From Acinetobacter qingfengensis (lineage in GTDB: Bacteria; Pseudomonadota; Gammaproteobacteria; Pseudomonadales; Moraxellaceae), in assembly GCF_008693185.1 (NCBI RefSeq), contig NZ_VXKN01000007.1, positions 90,492 to 154,491 on the forward strand: DNA of 64,000 nucleotides, written 5' to 3'. Below, in pieces: positions 34,606 through 43,741 of the stretch. The translations under genes were made by a program, and so were the position numbers. The notes below the pieces were generated by a model that worked only from the letters and a program-made list of their open reading frames with translations, was not told the DNA's origin and searched no databases. Position 1 is the stretch's first letter. Each line of letters begins with the position of its first letter.

Positions 34606-35469
34606 ATGAGTCATTCAGAGATGCCACACCAGCACACGGGTTTGGCACAACATCACAGCACTATGACCGAGGTCAGCACAGGGTTAACCATACAACAGCA
34701 TACTCATACATTTTGGACCATATCAAACAGTATTGAAATTATTATAATTTTTATTGTTATCGGAGTGTGGATGGTTCGGGCTAAAGTCTGGCGACAACAT
34801 CCCTATATATTTGTCACGATTACATTCTTATTTGTTATCAGCATGCATCCTGTTACAGACAGTATTGCTCGTCATTCGGTTTGGTTACATTGTTTACAAA
34901 GTAGTTTGATTCATCATTTGATTCCACTTTTATTGTTATTATCGCAAACGCCTAAAGCAACCGTAATTTCAAATCGGCCTGCCAGTAAAACAATGGTCGG
35001 CCTGCTTATTTTTAGTCTGGTTACGTTTAATTTAATGACTTTGATGTGGCTACTACCATCACTACATGTACGTCTGATGCAGGATGCCCTGCTATATAGC
35101 ATGATGAAGTGGGCAATGGTCATTACTGGAATTTTACTCTGTAAAAGTATGCAGTTATTTAATCAGAACTTATATATCGCCAGACTAAATTACAACCAGT
35201 TCAATGCATTAATGTTAATGCCTCAGGTATTCATTGGTATTGCACTGATGATATTGCCACCACTCTATGCAATGCCTGAAAGCATCATGCAACATGATGC
35301 GCACAGCATCATCTCTTATTTACCACAGCTTTCCCTACAAATGGATCAAGTGTTTGGTGGTCTATTGTTATTACTGGCAATTATCTTATTCCTTTTAATA
35401 GACATTAAACGACGACGTAATGACTTGAATTTATCCACCTCAATGCATATTCACAAGGAGATCATATGA
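34606..35469 (+). CDS. CtaG-like (caa3_CtaG family) membrane protein
   Basis: A 287-residue membrane protein with six or seven helices. A His-rich N-terminus (SHSEMPHQHTGLAQHH) and the motif MHPVTDSIARHSVWLHCLQSSLIHHLIPLLLLL are typical of the caa3-type cytochrome oxidase assembly (CtaG/YtkA-like) family, where the histidines may handle copper. AGGAGG precedes the ATG. Its stop overlaps the ammonium channel start (ATGA). Position between a copper enzyme and AmtB suggests a copper-related role, perhaps supply for the amine oxidase, but that is speculation. Confidence 0.65.
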   Translation: MSHSEMPHQHTGLAQHHSTMTEVSTGLTIQQHTHTFWTISNSIEIIIIFIVIGVWMVRAKVWRQHPYIFVTITFLFVISMHPVTDSIARHSVWLHCLQSSLIHHLIPLLLLLSQTPKATVISNRPASKTMVGLLIFSLVTFNLMTLMWLLPSLHVRLMQDALLYSMMKWAMVITGILLCKSMQLFNQNLYIARLNYNQFNALMLMPQVFIGIALMILPPLYAMPESIMQHDAHSIISYLPQLSLQMDQVFGGLLLLLAIILFLLIDIKRRRNDLNLSTSMHIHKEII

Positions 35470-36791
35470 GTTTGATCGTAAAATACGGTTTATTTCTGTT
35501 TTTGATGCCCAGCTTTCTTTTGACATCACACGCATATGCCACAACATATGAACTGGATAAAGGTAATACAACATGGGTCATGGTTGCCGGCATGTTTGTC
35601 ACACTCATGTGTATTCCCGGGTTGGCAATGTTTTATGGTGGTTTTATTCGCAGTAAAAATGTATTGTCCATCTTTGCTCAGATGTTTATCAGTGCAGGTG
35701 TTATCGGTGTATTATGGGTAATTTATGGTTATAGTCTTGCCGTTAATACCACCGGAATGGTTGAAGGAGAATATAATCTGCATAGCTTTATTGGCACGCT
35801 GGATAACGTATTTTTAAATGGAATTAATCTTGCCAATGTCAATGAACTTGCAATTCCAGATGGCATACTGATCTTTTTCCTGATGACCTTTGCCATTATT
35901 ACACCGGCAATCATTATTGGCGGTTTCGCCGAAAGAATGAAATTCTCTGCCAGCCTACTCTTTCTAATCATCTGGTTCACCCTATGTTTTCTACCCATGT
36001 TTCATATGGTTTGGGGTGGGCCTGGTGCGCTTATGCACAATTGGGGTACGCTGGACTTCGCAGGTGGAACAGCTGTACACATGAATGCAGGATTGGCTGC
36101 ATTGATTGCATCGATTATGGTTGGTAAGCGCAAAGGTTATCTTAAAGTTGCCATGCCTCCACATAATGTTACGCTGGCATTAACTGGCGCAGGAATTTTA
36201 TGGGTATGCTGGTTTGGTTTTAATGTTGGTTCTGGCCTGGCAGTGAATGAGAATGTTGGCACCATCATGCTGTGTACCCAAATTGCTGCCTGTTCAGGAA
36301 TTCTCGGTTGGGTTATGGTCGAAATGATCTACCGTAAAAAACCGAGTGCATTGGGTGCTGCATCAGGAGCATTGGCCGGTTTAGTCGGTATTACTCCTGC
36401 ATGTGCTTTTGTCGGGCCTATAGGTGCAATCTGCATCGGTTTTGTCACTGCAATTTGTTGTTATTATGCAGTGACAACCATTAAACATCGTTTTGAATAT
36501 GATGATAGTGTTGATGTATTTGGTTTACATGGCATAGGTGGGATAGTTGGTGCGTTGCTTACAGGTATTTTTGCATCGCCTTTATTGGGTGGAAATGTTG
36601 CCGATCTTAATATTATTCAACAACTTTGGATACAATTGATCAGTGTTGTGTTTACCATTGTATACTGTGGTGGTATGAGCTGGATGATTCTCAAAATACT
36701 GGATAAAACCATCGGCTTGCGTGCAAGTGAAAATGATGAGGAAATCGGTCTGGATATTGCACACTATAACGAAAATGCATATAACAAATAA
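35466..36791 (+). CDS. amtB: Ammonium channel/transporter AmtB
   Basis: A 441-residue Amt/Rh protein with a signal-like N-terminus (LIVKYGLFLFLMPSFLLTSHAYA) and eleven helices. Diagnostic segments are PGLAMFYGGFIRSKNVLS, IIGGFAERMKFSASLLFLIIW, FAGGTAVHMNAGLAALIASIMVGKRKGY and DVFGLHGIGGIVGALLTGIFAS, with the twin-His pore (VHMN and LHGIGG). Translationally coupled to the CtaG-like gene. No glnK beside it, unlike the usual pair, so this copy may serve the amine module, recapturing ammonia released by amine oxidation. Confidence 0.95.
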   Translation: MSLIVKYGLFLFLMPSFLLTSHAYATTYELDKGNTTWVMVAGMFVTLMCIPGLAMFYGGFIRSKNVLSIFAQMFISAGVIGVLWVIYGYSLAVNTTGMVEGEYNLHSFIGTLDNVFLNGINLANVNELAIPDGILIFFLMTFAIITPAIIIGGFAERMKFSASLLFLIIWFTLCFLPMFHMVWGGPGALMHNWGTLDFAGGTAVHMNAGLAALIASIMVGKRKGYLKVAMPPHNVTLALTGAGILWVCWFGFNVGSGLAVNENVGTIMLCTQIAACSGILGWVMVEMIYRKKPSALGAASGALAGLVGITPACAFVGPIGAICIGFVTAICCYYAVTTIKHRFEYDDSVDVFGLHGIGGIVGALLTGIFASPLLGGNVADLNIIQQLWIQLISVVFTIVYCGGMSWMILKILDKTIGLRASENDEEIGLDIAHYNENAYNK

Positions 36792-36798
36792 ATATTTC

Positions 36799-36824
36799 AG
36801 CCGTCAGAAAAGGCGGCTCTTTTA
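36799..36824 (+). terminator. Rho-independent terminator after amtB
   Basis: AGCCGTC-AGAAAA-GGCGGCT stem (one G-T pair) followed by CTTTTA. Confidence 0.8.
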
Positions 36825-36904
36825 CTCAATCTGCCAATTCATGATATTCACCAACACCATAAACGCATAAGGTATCTCTTTGTCATAAGCGAAAGGATAA
36901 CTTA

Positions 36905-37642
36905 ATGAAATCACTAAAAGTACATTATTTTCAACATATTGAAAATGAAGGTCTGGGTAGTTGTGAAGCCTATTTAATTCAGCATTATCATGCCGACATA
37001 ACCACTACAGCCTTCTATGCACTCCCACCAAAAATCGAATTAGGTCTAAATGCACTCCCTGCTATTGAAGATGTCGACTTATTGATTGTAATGGGTGGAA
37101 CCATGAGTGCCAACGATACAAATCGTTATGCATGGCTTCATGCCGAAATCACATGGATCAGGCAATATATCCTTTCCGGAAAACCGGTCATTGGCCTTTG
37201 TCTGGGTGCACAACTTATTGCTAGAGCATTGGATGCAAAGGTTTTCAAAAATCCAGAAAAAGAGCGTGGCTGGCGTGAAGTTTATGCAACTCAGCCTATC
37301 ACATCAACACACTTTCATATACCACCCGTCATCACGGTTCTGGAATGGCATTCCGAAACGTTTGAATTGCCTAAACATGCCATACAGCTTGCAAAAAATG
37401 ATGTCTGTCACAATCAAATATTTCAATATCAACATAATGTGATTGGTTTCCAATTTCATCCGGAAGTGACAATAAAAACTTTAACTATGTTTTTTGAAAC
37501 GCTTATTGAGGATATTAATAACTATCAGGGACCATTTGTTGCCCCGATTGCAGATACATTAAATGCTCCTCCTGAACAATATCACGCTGGTCAAAATCTA
37601 TTAAATCAAGCAATTGATTATGTCATTAAACACAGACATTAA
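36905..37642 (+). CDS. Class I glutamine amidotransferase-like protein (GMP synthase amidotransferase-like)
   Basis: A 245-residue GATase1 protein. Catalytic residues are the Cys of KPVIGLCLGAQLIARAL and the His/Glu of IGFQFHPEVTI. Upstream of these is VDLLIVMGGTMSANDTNRYAWL. Free-standing members of this family hydrolyse glutamine or gamma-glutamyl compounds, e.g. gamma-glutamyl-amine intermediates. It lies downstream of the amtB terminator and upstream of the AraC gene, within the amine/ammonium region. Substrate unknown. SD: AAAGGATAAC. Confidence 0.85.
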   Translation: MKSLKVHYFQHIENEGLGSCEAYLIQHYHADITTTAFYALPPKIELGLNALPAIEDVDLLIVMGGTMSANDTNRYAWLHAEITWIRQYILSGKPVIGLCLGAQLIARALDAKVFKNPEKERGWREVYATQPITSTHFHIPPVITVLEWHSETFELPKHAIQLAKNDVCHNQIFQYQHNVIGFQFHPEVTIKTLTMFFETLIEDINNYQGPFVAPIADTLNAPPEQYHAGQNLLNQAIDYVIKHRH

Positions 37643-37806
37643 TGTACTTTTAACAGTAGGCATATTACATACACAATTTTTTGGTTGAAAAAGTTATTCG
37701 AATAATTCAATGACTATTATCGTTAAAATACATTTAAGAAAATAAGATTATGGTACAAAACTTGCTCTTGCTTTAATTAGAAAATTGCAAGGATCGAAAC
37801 CCTGCC

Positions 37807-38748
37807 ATGTACGTCAAGGATCAACCATTTGAGGACATTATCTATCATGCCCAGGCACTTGATTTCTGGGAGCAAGAATATAATCAACTCTCCGAATCAG
37901 CTTTTAAAAGTCGCTTACAGGATCTAACTTTCAATGGCTTACGTATTTTTAGAGAACAAATGAACTGCCGTGTAGCACAATGCACAAAAACACCACCTGA
38001 TACAATCAATATCCTTATCCCAATTCAACTCATTCCTGAAAAAAATCATCTCCCAACCCATACTTTATGTGTCAATGGTGCAACTTTATTACCTTCCGAA
38101 CATGAATTTTTCTTTTGTACTCCACCTGATACAGATTATATTGTCGTTTCATTACATAAATCCGTTTTGGAAAAGCGTTTAATCCATCCAGATATGCAGC
38201 AAATACTAAAACAGCGTTTTGGGTGTGGTATTCTTTTTAACAATCAAATTTCCGCATTACTTATCCAAAAATGTACCGCTATTCTAGATCAATATACCAA
38301 ATCCCTGACATTACCGAAAATTGAGTTATGCCAGCAAATTTATGACGATATTATTGATCTGGTTTTGCATTATTTTGATATAGACGATAATACTGCACAG
38401 CCTAAAACGTTAGGCAGTAATCATCATCATATTATTCAATACGTGTATGAAAGAGTCCTCGAAAGCGACCAATATTTAAGCATTTTAGATATTTGTCAGG
38501 AACTACAAATTCCCCACCGCTCCTTGCATTATGCATTTGAAAAAACGACAGGAATATCCCCTAATAAATATATTCGAGCCATTCGTTTAAATGCAGCAAA
38601 TCGTATTCTTCATAAGTCCAAAAACACACTCTCTTTAACAGCACTTGCACATCAATATGGTTTTTCACATAGTAGCCATTTTGGCAGAGAGTATAAAAAA
38701 TTATTTGGTAAATCACCGACCAGAAATTTAATTCAGAATATCCAGTGA
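37807..38748 (+). CDS. AraC-family transcriptional regulator
   Basis: A 313-residue regulator. The N-terminal half (1-200) is an uncharacterised sensor. The C-terminal half (about 210-310) has the two helix-turn-helix motifs of AraC/XylS (YLSILDICQELQIPHRSLHYAFEKTTGISPNKYIRAIRLNAANRIL; SLTALAHQYGFSHSSHFGREYKKLFGKSPTRNL). In E. coli the AraC-type FeaR controls tynA, so this gene is a candidate activator of the amine oxidase at 32582. That is inference from position and analogy. Confidence 0.88.
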   Translation: MYVKDQPFEDIIYHAQALDFWEQEYNQLSESAFKSRLQDLTFNGLRIFREQMNCRVAQCTKTPPDTINILIPIQLIPEKNHLPTHTLCVNGATLLPSEHEFFFCTPPDTDYIVVSLHKSVLEKRLIHPDMQQILKQRFGCGILFNNQISALLIQKCTAILDQYTKSLTLPKIELCQQIYDDIIDLVLHYFDIDDNTAQPKTLGSNHHHIIQYVYERVLESDQYLSILDICQELQIPHRSLHYAFEKTTGISPNKYIRAIRLNAANRILHKSKNTLSLTALAHQYGFSHSSHFGREYKKLFGKSPTRNLIQNIQ

Positions 38749-38800
38749 TCCATAAGAATTAATGGGTCAAAATAATCATATATTCTTTATGATCAAATAT

Positions 38801-38847
38801 AAAAACCATGATCCAACCCACAAAAATATGGTTGCATCATGGTTTTT
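38801..38847. terminator. Bidirectional terminator between AraC and metI genes
   Basis: AAAAACCATGATCCAACC and GGTTGCATCATGGTTTTT pair over 17 of 18 positions, with A-run on the left and T-run on the right, between convergent genes. Confidence 0.88.
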
Positions 38848-38865
38848 GGTCATCAGATAAAATCT

Positions 38866-39528
38866 TTATGAAATTTTTCGTTTATCCAGATGACGTGACA
38901 ATGCATCTCCGCCAGCCTGTACCAGCATCACCAAAATTACCAGAACAACAATCACCGCCAACATAATTTGCATATCAAAACGTTGATAGCCATAGCGATA
39001 AGCAATATCTCCCAATCCACCTGCACCAATTGCACCAGCAATCGCAGAAGAATTGATCATGGTCACCAAGGTTACGGTAAAACCGGCAATAATTCCCGGT
39101 AAAGCTTCTGGTAATAACACGTGCCAGACAATTTGCTTACGGTTACATCCCATAGCCTGCGCTGCCTCAATCAGACCATGATCCACTTCACGTAGACTAA
39201 CTTCTGCAATACGGGCAAAAAATGGCGTAGCCGCGATAGTAAGAGGAACAACCGCAGCCCAAACACCATAACTGGTACCGACAATCCAGCGGGTGATTGG
39301 AATCAATGCCACCATCAAAATCAAAAAAGGTACTGAACGGGTAATATTGACGATCCAACCCAAGGCTTGATTAATACTTTTGGACGGATAAATGCCATTT
39401 TCCGAAGTATTAACCAAAATCACCGCCATCGGCAAACCAATCAGAAAAGCCACAAACGCTGATACACCGACCATGATTAAGGTATCCGTCAAACCCGTCA
39501 ATAATAAATCAAGCAGTTGGTCGTACAT
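38866..39528 (-). CDS. metI: Methionine-type ABC transporter permease MetI
   Basis: A 220-residue permease with five helices, starting MYDQLLDLLLTGLTDTLIMVGVSAFVAFLIGLPMAVILV as in MetI. The EAA loop reads EAAQAMGCNRKQIVWHVLLPEALPGIIAG, followed by MINSSAIAGAIGAGGLGDIAYRYGYQRFD. Overlaps metN by 20 bases. It works with the ATPase and the two binding proteins upstream. The neighbours are organosulfur monooxygenase genes, so cargo could be methionine or another sulfur compound. Confidence 0.93.
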   Translation of the reverse strand: MYDQLLDLLLTGLTDTLIMVGVSAFVAFLIGLPMAVILVNTSENGIYPSKSINQALGWIVNITRSVPFLILMVALIPITRWIVGTSYGVWAAVVPLTIAATPFFARIAEVSLREVDHGLIEAAQAMGCNRKQIVWHVLLPEALPGIIAGFTVTLVTMINSSAIAGAIGAGGLGDIAYRYGYQRFDMQIMLAVIVVLVILVMLVQAGGDALSRHLDKRKIS

Positions 39529-40573
39529 AACCTAATACCTCAATTGCAAAAAAGTGTTGCTGTAACGTAGCAATGACTTGTTGATTCTGATGGGGAATCG
39601 CCACCACAAAAGTTCCAATGAGATGTTGTTGAATACTATCAATATGACTTTGATAAAGCTTAATAGGTTGAACATCATCACTAAACAATTGCTTGATATC
39701 CGGCGCATGTTTCAATTCAGATTGATATCTTAATTTTAAAATGGTGTGCGTAAACTGCTCATCAGGGGTATCACGTAATTCAAAAGGTAAATCCAGTTGT
39801 TCCAGATTTAATAATTCCTGAGTAATGTGCTGCTGCGGATCAGAAAAAACTGACCAAACTTGCCCTGATTCAATAATTTCACCATGATCAATCACAACAA
39901 CTTGATCACAAATTTCACGAATAACCTGCATTTCATGTGTAATTAAAACAATAGTAATGCCAAGCTTTTGATTAATTTCTTTTAATAAAGACAATACCAC
40001 TGACGTGCTTTCAGGATCTAGCGCTGATGTTGCTTCATCACACAATAAAATTTCAGGATGGTGAACCAGTGCCCGAGCAATACCGACACGTTGTTTTTGT
40101 CCACCGGAAAGCTGGGATGGATAATGATGTGCTTTATCGCTTAAACCAACCAATTGTAAAACCTCATTTACCCGTTGTTCGATTTCAGCCGGTTTAAAAT
40201 TTGCTACCTTAAGCGGTAGCGCCACATTATCCCAGACAGTTTTGGCAGACATCAGATTAAAATGCTGAAAAATCATACCAATACGTTGTCGCAATTGAAT
40301 CAATTCTGCATGATTCAATTTTGATAAATCGTGCTGATGAATCAAGATTTGACCGTCACTTGGTTTTTCAAGTCCATTGAGTGTACGAATCAGTGATGAT
40401 TTTCCTGCACCACTTTTCCCAATAATGCCAAAGATTTTACCTTGTGGAATATCTAACTGAATATTTTTGAGGGCGTGAACACGATGGCCCTGAACATCAT
40501 AATATTTATTCAGATTACGGATTTTAATATGCGTTACACTAAAATCTACGGGGGCACCAAAACTCACCATCAT
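39509..40573 (-). CDS. metN: Methionine-type ABC transporter ATPase MetN
   Basis: A 354-residue ATPase. Walker A GKSGAGKSSLIRTLNGLE, signature LSGGQKQRVGIARAL, Walker B LLCDEATSALDPEST and a C-terminal regulatory NIL-like domain (about 265-354), as in E. coli MetN, which gives feedback inhibition by methionine. The ATG at 40573 follows AAGGAGAAC; the longer frame from 40636 would overlap the binding-protein gene and lacks a site. Confidence 0.93.
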   Translation of the reverse strand: MMVSFGAPVDFSVTHIKIRNLNKYYDVQGHRVHALKNIQLDIPQGKIFGIIGKSGAGKSSLIRTLNGLEKPSDGQILIHQHDLSKLNHAELIQLRQRIGMIFQHFNLMSAKTVWDNVALPLKVANFKPAEIEQRVNEVLQLVGLSDKAHHYPSQLSGGQKQRVGIARALVHHPEILLCDEATSALDPESTSVVLSLLKEINQKLGITIVLITHEMQVIREICDQVVVIDHGEIIESGQVWSVFSDPQQHITQELLNLEQLDLPFELRDTPDEQFTHTILKLRYQSELKHAPDIKQLFSDDVQPIKLYQSHIDSIQQHLIGTFVVAIPHQNQQVIATLQQHFFAIEVLGYVRPTA

Positions 40574-40580
40574 GTTCTCC

Positions 40581-41423
40581 TTATTTCCAGCCTTCAAACC
40601 ATAGACCTTGTCCAAAATCCTTATCCAGAATCGCACGGGCAGATTTAGAATTTTGAAAGGCGGTTACAAATTTTTCAAGCTTTTGATTTTTATCCTGATA
40701 ATCATTGCGTGTCACAAACAAAATGGCATATTTCTTATCAATCGGATCTAAAAATAATGCGTCGTGCGGATCTGCAACTTTTGCCATATTCAAATAATGT
40801 GGAAAGCCAAAAATTAGATCTGCTTCATTGTATGCACGTGCTGTCTGAGGTCCTTCAACTTCAAGAAAACGTAATTGTTTGGGATTACTGACAATATCCT
40901 GTGTCGTTAGCAAATCATTTTGAGCATTATCCTTTAGGCTGATCAGTTTTGCGCGTTGCAATAAAGTCAAGGCACGAGACAAATTCACAGGATCACTTGG
41001 AATAACCACACTGGCACTCTGAGGTAACGCTTGCAAAGATTTATATTTTTTTGAATATAATCCCACATGGCTTCCTGTACCAATTGCAAAGGATTTCAAA
41101 TCGTATCCAGTTTCCTGAATTGCATTACGCAAAAAGACACTTTGCTGGAAAAAATTGGCATCAATATCTCCATTTTGAACAGCAACATTGGGCGCATTCC
41201 AGTCGGAAAATTCAATGAGTTTCACTTGAATACCCTGTTGTTTTACCTCCTCCGCAACAGTCTGTAATAGTTCTGCATACGGTGGACTGATACCGATAGT
41301 TAATACATCATCCTGCTGATGTTGTGTGCTATACCAGCGATAACCAATCAATACTGCAAGGGTTAAAACAACCAGACCACCAATCAAGGCATACTTTTTA
41401 TTTTTGCTACGATGCTGTGCCAT
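40581..41423 (-). CDS. MetQ/NlpA-family substrate-binding protein (paralog A)
   Basis: A 280-residue type-2 periplasmic binding protein of the NlpA family (TIGISPPYAELLQTVAEEVKQQGIQVKLIEFSDWNAPNVAVQNGDIDANFFQ). N-terminus MAQHRSKNKKYALIGGLVVLTLAVLIGYRWYS has a basic head and one hydrophobic helix but no lipobox cysteine, so it is probably held by an uncleaved anchor, unlike lipidated MetQ. It lies 7 bases upstream of metN and 12 bases after paralog B. The ligand is probably a sulfur compound. Confidence 0.88.
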   Translation of the reverse strand: MAQHRSKNKKYALIGGLVVLTLAVLIGYRWYSTQHQQDDVLTIGISPPYAELLQTVAEEVKQQGIQVKLIEFSDWNAPNVAVQNGDIDANFFQQSVFLRNAIQETGYDLKSFAIGTGSHVGLYSKKYKSLQALPQSASVVIPSDPVNLSRALTLLQRAKLISLKDNAQNDLLTTQDIVSNPKQLRFLEVEGPQTARAYNEADLIFGFPHYLNMAKVADPHDALFLDPIDKKYAILFVTRNDYQDKNQKLEKFVTAFQNSKSARAILDKDFGQGLWFEGWK

Positions 41424-41435
41424 GAACTGCTCCAG

Positions 41436-42272
41436 TTATTTCCAACCAGGAAACCATAATTTTGCACCGAAATCCTGATCCAATGCCTGTTTTACCTCTG
41501 GTGAATTTTGATAGATTTCAACGAATTTTTTAAGCTTGTCATTTTTATCCTGATAATCCTCACGTACGACAAATAAAATCGCATAACGTGTATTGGTATT
41601 ATCATCAAGTAATAACGCAGAATTCGGATCGGCAGTTTTTGCCAAACGTAAATAATGTGGGTATCCAAATGCTAAATCAGCATCATCAATGGCACGAGCT
41701 GTTTGTGGGCCTTCTACTTCAACAAACTGTAGTTGTTTTGGATTTTCAGCTATATCTTTAAGACCAGATAAGTGATTGTTGGGATCTTTCAGTGTGATTA
41801 ATTTCGCCTGTTGCAATAACAATAAAGCACGACCCTGATTGACTGGATCGTTTGGAATGACAACTTTTGCATTTTGAGGCAAAGCATCCAGACTGGTATA
41901 TTTTTTTGAATATAACCCTACATGCGATGCCACACCTGTAGCAAAGGCTTTTAATTTAAAATCCGGATTTTCTTTTTTTGCATTGTCCAAAAATGGTTGG
42001 TGTTGAAAAAAGTTGGCATCAATATCCCCATGACTCAAGGTAATATTTGGAGTATTCCAGTCAGAAAATTCAACCAGCTTGACATTAACACCCTGTTTTT
42101 TAGCTTCATCTGCGGCAACCTGTAATGGTTTGGCAAAAGATGGGCTAATACCGATCACCAGCTCGCTATCACCAGATTTTTTTTGATAGTTCCAGTAAGC
42201 CAGAGCTGCAATAACTGCAATGATCACGCCAGCGATCACTACAAATTTCAATTTTGATTGTTGTTGTGCCAT
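41436..42272 (-). CDS. MetQ/NlpA-family substrate-binding protein (paralog B)
   Basis: A 278-residue paralog of the product encoded next (shared segments: KLVEFSDWNTPNITLSHGDIDANFFQH, SHVGLYSKKYTSLDALP, VEGPQTARAIDDADLAFGYPHYLRLAKTADP). It also lacks a lipobox (MAQQQSKLKFVVIAGVIIAVIAALAYWNYQ), so both look membrane-anchored. It lies 29 bases downstream of the flavin monooxygenase. Two binding proteins for one MetNI suggest a widened ligand range. Confidence 0.88.
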   Translation of the reverse strand: MAQQQSKLKFVVIAGVIIAVIAALAYWNYQKKSGDSELVIGISPSFAKPLQVAADEAKKQGVNVKLVEFSDWNTPNITLSHGDIDANFFQHQPFLDNAKKENPDFKLKAFATGVASHVGLYSKKYTSLDALPQNAKVVIPNDPVNQGRALLLLQQAKLITLKDPNNHLSGLKDIAENPKQLQFVEVEGPQTARAIDDADLAFGYPHYLRLAKTADPNSALLLDDNTNTRYAILFVVREDYQDKNDKLKKFVEIYQNSPEVKQALDQDFGAKLWFPGWK

Positions 42273-42301
42273 AAGTTTTTCCTGATCCTCTACCCTATTG
42301 C

Positions 42302-43741
42302 CTACTGGGTTACTATAGATTGTTGTCTGCTTGCTTGTTGTTTAGTCGATTTTGGTGTCGTGGTTAATGACGATATTCGAAATTGTTGAACAGGATGTGA
42401 TTCCGGTAAGCGATCCCCCTGTCCTGCCAGTTTTTGCCGTAAACTACCTGTTTCATAAGCTGTTTTATAACGTTGCCGCTGTTGTAATTCGGGAATGACA
42501 TACTCAATAAAATCTTGATGTGATTCTGGTGCGACTGTACGCGTCAGATTAAAACCATCAATTCCAGTAAAATCCAGCCATTCAATGAGTTGTTCTGCAA
42601 CACTGGCTCCACTACCGACAAATAATGGATAGCGACCACCTAGAATATGTTGATCTTTCAAATCCTTGATAGTGATTTGTTGCTGCTTAAATTTTTCGTT
42701 TACCGACACAATGCTGTTACTCTGGCGGTATGGAATCACTTCATCATCTGTAAACTGTGAAAGATCAATGCCTACCGAACTTGAGTAATGTGCCAATCCT
42801 GCCTCAGGGCTGGCATATTGACGATATTCTGCAAGTTTTTCCTGTGCCTGCTGGTCAGTTGCACCCGTAACAACCGTAATACCTACAAAAATTTTAATTT
42901 CATCCGCAGATCGCCCCTGCTGTTGCGCCAGATGACGAATTTTTTCTACTTGCACTTTCACTTTTTCTGGATGATCAGCACCAATGAACATCGCTTCGGC
43001 ATGCCGTGTGGCAAATTGTAGACCACGAGGTGATGTTCCTGCCTGAAATAATACAGGTGTACGCTGTTTTGACGGTGCAACCTGAAATACGCCTTCACTT
43101 TGATAAAATTGACCATGATGCCGGATACTGTGGACTTTTTGAGGATCAGTAAATATACGTCTGCTTTTATCCTTAATCACTGCATCATCCTGCCATGAAC
43201 CTTCCCAGAATTTATAGCAAAGTTGCAAAAACTCTTCGGCCTGATCGTAACGCAAGTCATGCGCTTTTAAACCTTGATTACCAATTAAACGTTCTGCACT
43301 ATCCAGATAGCCAGTCACAATATTCCAGCCAATACGTCCTTCAGTGAGATGATCCAATGTGGCAAAACGCCTTGCCAATTGATAAGGTGTCTCATAACTC
43401 AAGTTAACCGTTAAGCCAAAACCCAAATGTTCAGTCACAGCAGCCATCGCAGAAATTAAAGTTGCGGGATCATGACTAGGTAATTGCACAGATTCTTTTA
43501 ATGTAACATCCAGATTATTTTGATAAACATCATAGACACCGGTAATATCTGCAATAAATAGTCCATCGAACAGGCCTTTTTCCAGTGTTTTTGCTAGATC
43601 TGTCCAATAACTTAGCGAATTAAACCGATGCGATTCATCACGAGGGTGCGCCCATAAGCCATGATTAATATGTCCAACTGAATGCATATCAAAAGCATTG
43701 AGCAAGATTTTCTTGGGAGGAAGATGCGATGTTATCGTCAT
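42302..43741 (-). CDS. FMN-dependent monooxygenase, NtaA/SnaA/DszA (SoxA) family
   Basis: A 479-residue luciferase-like enzyme using FMNH2 from a separate reductase. Family segments are LLNAFDMHSVGHINHGLWAHPRDESHRFNSLSYWTDLAKTLEKGLFDGLFIADITGVYDVY, LGFGLTVNLSYETPYQLARRFATLDHLTEGRIGWNIVTGYLDSAERLIG and VLFQAGTSPRGLQFATRHAEAMF. Members oxidise nitrilotriacetate, dibenzothiophene sulfone and related sulfur compounds. The start codon overlaps the stop of the SfnB-type gene by one base. No flavin reductase gene is adjacent. Confidence 0.9.
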   Translation of the reverse strand: MTITSHLPPKKILLNAFDMHSVGHINHGLWAHPRDESHRFNSLSYWTDLAKTLEKGLFDGLFIADITGVYDVYQNNLDVTLKESVQLPSHDPATLISAMAAVTEHLGFGLTVNLSYETPYQLARRFATLDHLTEGRIGWNIVTGYLDSAERLIGNQGLKAHDLRYDQAEEFLQLCYKFWEGSWQDDAVIKDKSRRIFTDPQKVHSIRHHGQFYQSEGVFQVAPSKQRTPVLFQAGTSPRGLQFATRHAEAMFIGADHPEKVKVQVEKIRHLAQQQGRSADEIKIFVGITVVTGATDQQAQEKLAEYRQYASPEAGLAHYSSSVGIDLSQFTDDEVIPYRQSNSIVSVNEKFKQQQITIKDLKDQHILGGRYPLFVGSGASVAEQLIEWLDFTGIDGFNLTRTVAPESHQDFIEYVIPELQQRQRYKTAYETGSLRQKLAGQGDRLPESHPVQQFRISSLTTTPKSTKQQASRQQSIVTQ

